A stretch of DNA of 64,000 nt from Kitasatospora purpeofusca (lineage in GTDB: Bacteria > Actinomycetota > Actinomycetes > Streptomycetales > Streptomycetaceae), in assembly GCF_000718025.1 (NCBI RefSeq), contig NZ_JODS01000004.1, forward strand, positions 1 to 64,000. The letters are read 5' to 3'. Both the position numbers and the translations under genes were made by a program. The notes below the pieces were generated by a model. The model saw nothing but the letters and a program-made list of their open reading frames with translations, did no database searches and was not told where the DNA came from. This document shows positions 59,879-64,000 of this stretch, piece by piece. How positions within the stretch are numbered: the stretch's first letter is position 1; every line of letters begins with the position of its first letter.

Positions 59879-61174
59879 CTACCAAGCGCTCCAGTCCATG
59901 TTCCAGCCGCTGAGGCCGTTGTCCGGCTTGACCTGTCCGCGCGTGGAGTTCAGCACCGTGACGATGTCCCCGATCAGCGAACCGTCGTAGAACTTGCCCG
60001 CCTCGGTGCCCGGTGCGCCACCCTCGACGTCCTTGAGGGCCACGCAGCCGTGGCTGGTGTTCTGGGTGCCGAACACCGACGCGGGGCGCCACCAGTTGCC
60101 GTGCACGTAGGTGCCGCTGTCGGTCAGCCGCATCGAGTGCGGAACCTGCTTGTCGTAGGGGTCGCCGGTCATGCCGGGCAGGGTGCTGGACTGCATCCGC
60201 ACCACGCCCTCCTTGGACATCACGACCATGGTGCCGTTCCAGGTCGGGAACTCCGACGAGCCGGAAGTGATGTCCAGGACCGAGCTCTGGCCGTCCCGGA
60301 CCACCGTCATCCTGTGCGTCTTGGCGTCAACGGTCGAAACCTGGGATCGCCCGATAGTGAAGGGCTCGTCCCGGTCCACTCCCCCGTAGACGCCCGGCGC
60401 GATCTCCACGCTCTTCAGCCGGTACTTGACGGTCACCTTGGTGCCGGGGGTCCAGTGCTTCTCGGGACGGAAGTCCAGCCGGCGGTCGCCGAACCAGTGA
60501 CCCTTGAGCACGGTGCCGTTGTCGGTCTCGAAGGTGATGCCCCGGGCCACCGCCTCCTTGTTCTTCACGTCCTTGTCGAAGTCGACCGAGACGATCATGC
60601 CGACGCCGTAGGTGGCGTTGTCCTGGACGTTGTCGCTCACCTTCGACTCCCGCTCGGGCGCCAGCGTGGTGAAGCCGCTCTCCGCCTCGGCGACCACGCC
60701 GCCGGCGTCCGCCGCCAGCGCGTTCACCTGGTACGCGGTGCCGACCGCCAGCGGGCCGGACGGCGTCCAGCTCGACCCGTCGGCGGCGAGGGTGCCGGCC
60801 ACCTCCTTGCCGGCCTTGTCGCTCACCTTGACCGTGGTGAGCTTCCCGCCCGTCACCGCGACCTTGAGCGCGCCGTTCGGGGCGACGTCCACCGCGCCGC
60901 TCTTCGGCTGGATGTCCACCACGGCCTGGGAGACCTTGGGCGCGGCGGGGGCGGTGGTGGCGGCGCCGGCGGGGGCGCCCGTGGCGGCCGGAGCGCCGGT
61001 GGCCTGACCGTCGGCCGGGGCGGCGGACGACGGGGCCCCCGCGGTCCCGCCGGCCCCCAGCTCGGCCTTGGCCGCCGTCCCGCTCCCCGCCCCGCCGCTC
61101 CCGCCGCAGGCGCTGGTCAGCACCAGCGCCCCGCCGACCAGCCCCGCGGCCACCACCCTGCGTATCGACTTCAC
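59879..61174 (-). CDS. L,D-transpeptidase lipoprotein (Ig-like plus YkuD), paralogue 1
   Basis: 431 residues from GTG 61174, seven to eight bases after GAGGGGG; an ATG at 61210 is less likely. A signal peptide with lipobox LTSAC predicts a membrane-anchored lipoprotein. Two Ig-like domains (GALKVAVTGGKLTTVKVSDK; GVGMIVSVDFDKDVKN) precede a YkuD domain whose catalytic motif is YVHGNWWRP...TQNTSHGCVALKD, with the nucleophilic Cys in SHGC. The C-terminus ends NGLSGWNMDWSAW. Family members form 3-3 crosslinks in peptidoglycan. Confidence 0.94.
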   Translation of the reverse strand: MKSIRRVVAAGLVGGALVLTSACGGSGGAGSGTAAKAELGAGGTAGAPSSAAPADGQATGAPAATGAPAGAATTAPAAPKVSQAVVDIQPKSGAVDVAPNGALKVAVTGGKLTTVKVSDKAGKEVAGTLAADGSSWTPSGPLAVGTAYQVNALAADAGGVVAEAESGFTTLAPERESKVSDNVQDNATYGVGMIVSVDFDKDVKNKEAVARGITFETDNGTVLKGHWFGDRRLDFRPEKHWTPGTKVTVKYRLKSVEIAPGVYGGVDRDEPFTIGRSQVSTVDAKTHRMTVVRDGQSSVLDITSGSSEFPTWNGTMVVMSKEGVVRMQSSTLPGMTGDPYDKQVPHSMRLTDSGTYVHGNWWRPASVFGTQNTSHGCVALKDVEGGAPGTEAGKFYDGSLIGDIVTVLNSTRGQVKPDNGLSGWNMDWSAW

Positions 61175-61267
61175 CGTCGTCCCCCTCGTTCGTGTCACGG
61201 TGTTCGACATTTACACGCGCCGTGCACCGGAAAGGTTGCGCCGTTCGGGGGGCATCGGCACCGAAAA

Positions 61268-61311
61268 CACGACCGGCCCGACCCCAACGAGTGAGGATCG
61301 GGCCGGTCGTG
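61268..61311 (-). terminator. Terminator after L,D-transpeptidase paralogue 2
   Basis: Perfect 14-bp stem (61268-61281, 61298-61311), 38 bases past the stop at 61350. Confidence 0.8.
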
Positions 61312-61349
61312 GCGGTTCCGCGACTGGCGGGTGCTACTGGCGGGTACGA

Positions 61350-62639
61350 CTACCAGTTCGCCCAGCCGATGTTCCAGCCGCTCAGGCCGTTGTCGGGGGC
61401 GACGACCTTCTCCTTGGAGTTCTTGATCGTGATGACGTCACCGATCATCGAATCGTTGAAGAACTTGCCGGCCACCGAGGCGTCGCTGCCGCCCTTCTCG
61501 TCCTGCATCGAGATGCAGCCGTGGCTGGCGTTGCTCTTGCCGAACGGGTTGGCCCAGTAGTTGCCGTGCACGAAGGTGCCCGAGTTGGTCAGCCGCATCG
61601 CGTGCGGGACGTCCGGGATGTCGTACTCGCCGCCGAGGCCGACGGTCTGCGAGTTCATCCGGGTGACCTTCTCCTTGGACATCACCACCATGGTGCCGTT
61701 CCAGGAGGGGTTCTTCTCGTCGCCCAGGGTCACCGGGATCGTGCGGCTGTCGCCGCCCCGGGTCACCGTCATCTGGTGGGTGGCCGAGTCGGCGACCGAG
61801 ACCTGGGAGCGGCCGATGGTGAACGGCTCGTCCTTGTCGATGTCGCCGTAGACGCCCGGGGAGACCTCGACGTTCTTCAGGCGGTACTTGATGAGCACCT
61901 TGGTGCCCGGGTTCCAGTACTTCTCCGGGCGGAAGTCCAGCCGCTTGGTGCCGAACCAGTGGCCCTTCACGGTGGTGCCGTCGCTGGCCTCGAAGGTGAT
62001 GCCCTGGACGACCGCGTCCTTGTTCTTGACGTCCTTGTTGAAGACCACCGAGACGATCATGCCGACGCCGTAGGTGGCGTTGTCGGCGATGTTGTCGTTG
62101 GTGGAGATCTTCTTCGCCGGGGTCAGCGTGGTGAACGAGGTGGTCGACGCGGCCACCAGGCCCTCGGCGTCGGTGGCCTGGGCGTTCACCTTGTACGCCA
62201 TGCCGACGGCCAGCGGGGCGCTGGGCTTCCAGCCGCTGCCGTCCGCGGCGATGGCGCCCGCGACCGGCTTGCCCTCCTTGTCGGTCACCTCGACCGTGGT
62301 GAGCTTGCCGCCGGTCACCCCGACCTTGAGCGCGCCGTCCGGGGCGACGTCCTGGGAGCCGTCCTTGGGCTCGACGTTCAGCACGGCGGCCGAGGTCTTC
62401 GGCGCGGCGGAGCTCGGGCCGGGCGTCGGCGTCCCGCCGTTGACCGCGGCTCCGGCGTCGGCGGCCCCCGCGCTGGCGGTCGCGTCACCCCCGCCGGCCG
62501 CCTTGTCGTCACCCCCGCTGTTGCAGGCCGCGGTGAGCAGCAGCACCCCACCCATCGCCAACGCCACCGCGCTCTGGCGCAGACGGCGGCTGGTGACGGT
62601 GGTACGTATCGCGGCGTCGGCCGCCCTAACCGGCTTCAC
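61350..62639 (-). CDS. L,D-transpeptidase lipoprotein (Ig-like plus YkuD), paralogue 2
   Basis: 429 residues from GTG 62639 after GGGAGGGGAGAG. Signal peptide with lipobox LLTAAC. Same architecture as its neighbours: GALKVGVTGGKLTTVEVTDK, GVGMIVSVVFNKDVKNKDAV, and YkuD motif FVHGNYWANPFG...ASHGCISMQD with Cys in SHGC. The C-terminus NGLSGWNIGWANW parallels paralogue 1. Separate terminator, so separately expressed. Confidence 0.94.
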   Translation of the reverse strand: MKPVRAADAAIRTTVTSRRLRQSAVALAMGGVLLLTAACNSGGDDKAAGGGDATASAGAADAGAAVNGGTPTPGPSSAAPKTSAAVLNVEPKDGSQDVAPDGALKVGVTGGKLTTVEVTDKEGKPVAGAIAADGSGWKPSAPLAVGMAYKVNAQATDAEGLVAASTTSFTTLTPAKKISTNDNIADNATYGVGMIVSVVFNKDVKNKDAVVQGITFEASDGTTVKGHWFGTKRLDFRPEKYWNPGTKVLIKYRLKNVEVSPGVYGDIDKDEPFTIGRSQVSVADSATHQMTVTRGGDSRTIPVTLGDEKNPSWNGTMVVMSKEKVTRMNSQTVGLGGEYDIPDVPHAMRLTNSGTFVHGNYWANPFGKSNASHGCISMQDEKGGSDASVAGKFFNDSMIGDVITIKNSKEKVVAPDNGLSGWNIGWANW

Positions 62640-62826
62640 GGTCTCTCCCCTCCCGGTGTCCATCACTGTGGACGCGCTGGTGCCCGAACGGGTTGCACCG
62701 GACCGGCGATCATCCGCGCCGGGCTTCGGCGCGGCAAGCAGGATAGCTGGGCCGATCGGGTGAATCCTGGGAGGGCTGCCGGTGAACGGGGGTGAAGATC
62801 GTCCGCACCCGGCGGTCACGCCGCCG

Positions 62827-64000
62827 TCAGGGCCTGGAGCCGGGGGACGGCGCCGGGGCGACGGCCGGGGGAACACCCGCCGGGAGGCCCGGGGCGGGGC
62901 TCGGCACCGGACTCGGGGACGCCCCGGGCGGCGCACTCGGGGACGCAGTCGGCGGCGCACTCGGGGACCCGCCGACCGGCGCACTCGGGAGCGGACCGGC
63001 GCCCGGCCCGGCGGCCGGGGCGCCGGAGGGGCTCGCGCCCGACTGGAGGGCGCTCCCGGCCACCCACTGCGCCCAGGGCAGGTTCCAGCCGTTCAGCCCG
63101 TTGCTCGGCGGCACCGCGTCCCCCGTCGAGGCCCGGACCTCCAGCACGTCCCCCGGGATCGTGTGCTCGAACAGCCAGCCCGCCGGCGTCTCCCCGCTCG
63201 CCCCGCCCTTGGCGTCGGCCAGCCCGATGCAGCCGTGGCTGGTGTTGGCGGTGCCGAACACCGACGGGTTGGCCCAGTAGTTGCCGTGCACGAAGGTGCC
63301 GGAGTTGGTCAGCCGCATCGCGTGCGGCACGTCCTTGATGTCGTACTCGTCGCCCATCCCGACGGTCTGCGAGTTCATCCTGGTCACCCGGTACTTCTCG
63401 GACACCACGAGCACGCCCCGGTAGGTCGTGTGCTTGGCGTCCCCGCCGGACACCTTGAGGGTGCGCACCACCCGGCCGCCCTGGCCGGCCCGGACGGTGA
63501 GGGTGTGGGCGTCCAGGTCGACGGTGGAGACCTGGGGCCGGCCGACGGTGAACCGGACGTCCTTGTTCTGGGTGCCGAACTCGCCCGGGGCGCCCTGGAC
63601 GTCCTTGAGCCGCAGCGCGACCGCCACCTTGGTGCCCGGCGCCCAGTACGCCCGGGGGCGGAAGTCCAGCCGCTGGCCGCCGAACCAGTGCGCGGCCACC
63701 TCCACCGGCGGGTCGGCGGTCACCGCGATCGCCCGCTCCACCGCCGCCCGGTCGGTGACCGGGCGGCTGAACCGCAGCGAGACCGGCATCCCGACCCCGA
63801 CCGTGGAGCCGTCCTCGGGGGTGAAGAAGGCGACGAAGGTGTGCGCCCGGGCCATGGTCGAGAAGTCGGCGTGCTGGACCGCCCGCTGCCCCTGGTCGTC
63901 CTCGGCCACCGCGTCCAGGGTGAACCTGGTGCCCAGCGGCAGCGGGCCGTCCGGCGCCCAGCCGGTGCCGTCCGCGGAGAGCGTCCCCGGCACCTCGCCG
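62827..64000 (-). CDS. L,D-transpeptidase, paralogue 3 (N-terminus beyond window)
   Basis: The frame is open from the stop at 62827 to the window edge, so the true start, signal peptide and first Ig-like part lie outside. Visible residues include AHTFVAFFTPEDGSTVGVG, the YkuD motif FVHGNYWANPSV...ANTSHGCIGLAD with Cys in SHGC, and NGLNGWNLPWAQW. Unlike its two neighbours it continues for ~75 residues in a Pro/Ala/Ser/Gly-rich tail (SAPPTASPSAPPGASPSP), possibly a wall-spanning or disordered extension. Confidence 0.93.
   Translation of the reverse strand, partial: GEVPGTLSADGTGWAPDGPLPLGTRFTLDAVAEDDQGQRAVQHADFSTMARAHTFVAFFTPEDGSTVGVGMPVSLRFSRPVTDRAAVERAIAVTADPPVEVAAHWFGGQRLDFRPRAYWAPGTKVAVALRLKDVQGAPGEFGTQNKDVRFTVGRPQVSTVDLDAHTLTVRAGQGGRVVRTLKVSGGDAKHTTYRGVLVVSEKYRVTRMNSQTVGMGDEYDIKDVPHAMRLTNSGTFVHGNYWANPSVFGTANTSHGCIGLADAKGGASGETPAGWLFEHTIPGDVLEVRASTGDAVPPSNGLNGWNLPWAQWVAGSALQSGASPSGAPAAGPGAGPLPSAPVGGSPSAPPTASPSAPPGASPSPVPSPAPGLPAGVPPAVAPAPSPGSRP

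Overview
The window is about 72% GC, with strong third-position G/C bias, GTG starts, GGAGG-type ribosome sites and long perfect GC hairpins as terminators. Gene content and order (cvnD-cimA-ilvE-leuB ... serA-ilvC-ilvN-ilvB-cdgC ... gatB-gatA-gatC-rmdB-ligA ... mnmA ... oligopeptide ABC ... gcvT-gcvH-glyA-sdaA ... L,D-transpeptidases) match, from memory, the core chromosome of Streptomyces and close relatives such as Kitasatospora (roughly SCO5541 down to SCO5457 in S. coelicolor). It looks like ordinary core chromosome with accessory insertions. I see no phage, insertion sequence, CRISPR array, rRNA or tRNA.

Layout. 0-15.2 kb is branched-chain amino acid and serine synthesis on the minus strand: cimA behind an attenuator with its own leader peptide, ilvE, leuB, then a Uma2-family protein, a large secreted subtilisin, a 52-residue unknown, serA, ilvC, ilvN and ilvB. 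ilvB has the classic short actinobacterial leader peptide and attenuator. 15.2-31.6 kb carries two cyclic di-GMP enzymes (CdgC-like with a degenerate EAL domain, RmdB-like with intact domains), a 1015-residue LuxR/LAL regulator, the GatCAB amidotransferase genes, NAD-dependent DNA ligase, a short MetE-like protein and two small unknown proteins.

31.7-39.1 kb is an accessory block: three tandem paralogous secreted proteins, each with a predicted beta-helix half followed by three copies of a ~125-residue surface-type repeat. 39.2-43.5 kb is a minus-strand group (cysteine desulfurase, mnmA, Uma2, LOG protein, SDR). A divergent IclR regulator has five 22-bp tandem repeats upstream of it. 44.5-51.3 kb holds a TRIC-type membrane protein and a complete oligopeptide/dipeptide ABC transporter. 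51.8-53.7 kb has two SseB-family genes, divergent from a tandem glycine riboswitch that leads gcvT-gcvH-glyA-sdaA (glycine to serine to pyruvate). A gene-poor, AT-richer stretch at 58.8-59.1 kb may encode a structured RNA. The window ends in an RsbW-like kinase and three tandem L,D-transpeptidases, the last cut by the window edge.

The main regulatory themes are RNA-based: two translation-coupled attenuators for Ile/Val/Leu supply, a glycine riboswitch for glycine/serine breakdown, and hairpin terminators after most units.
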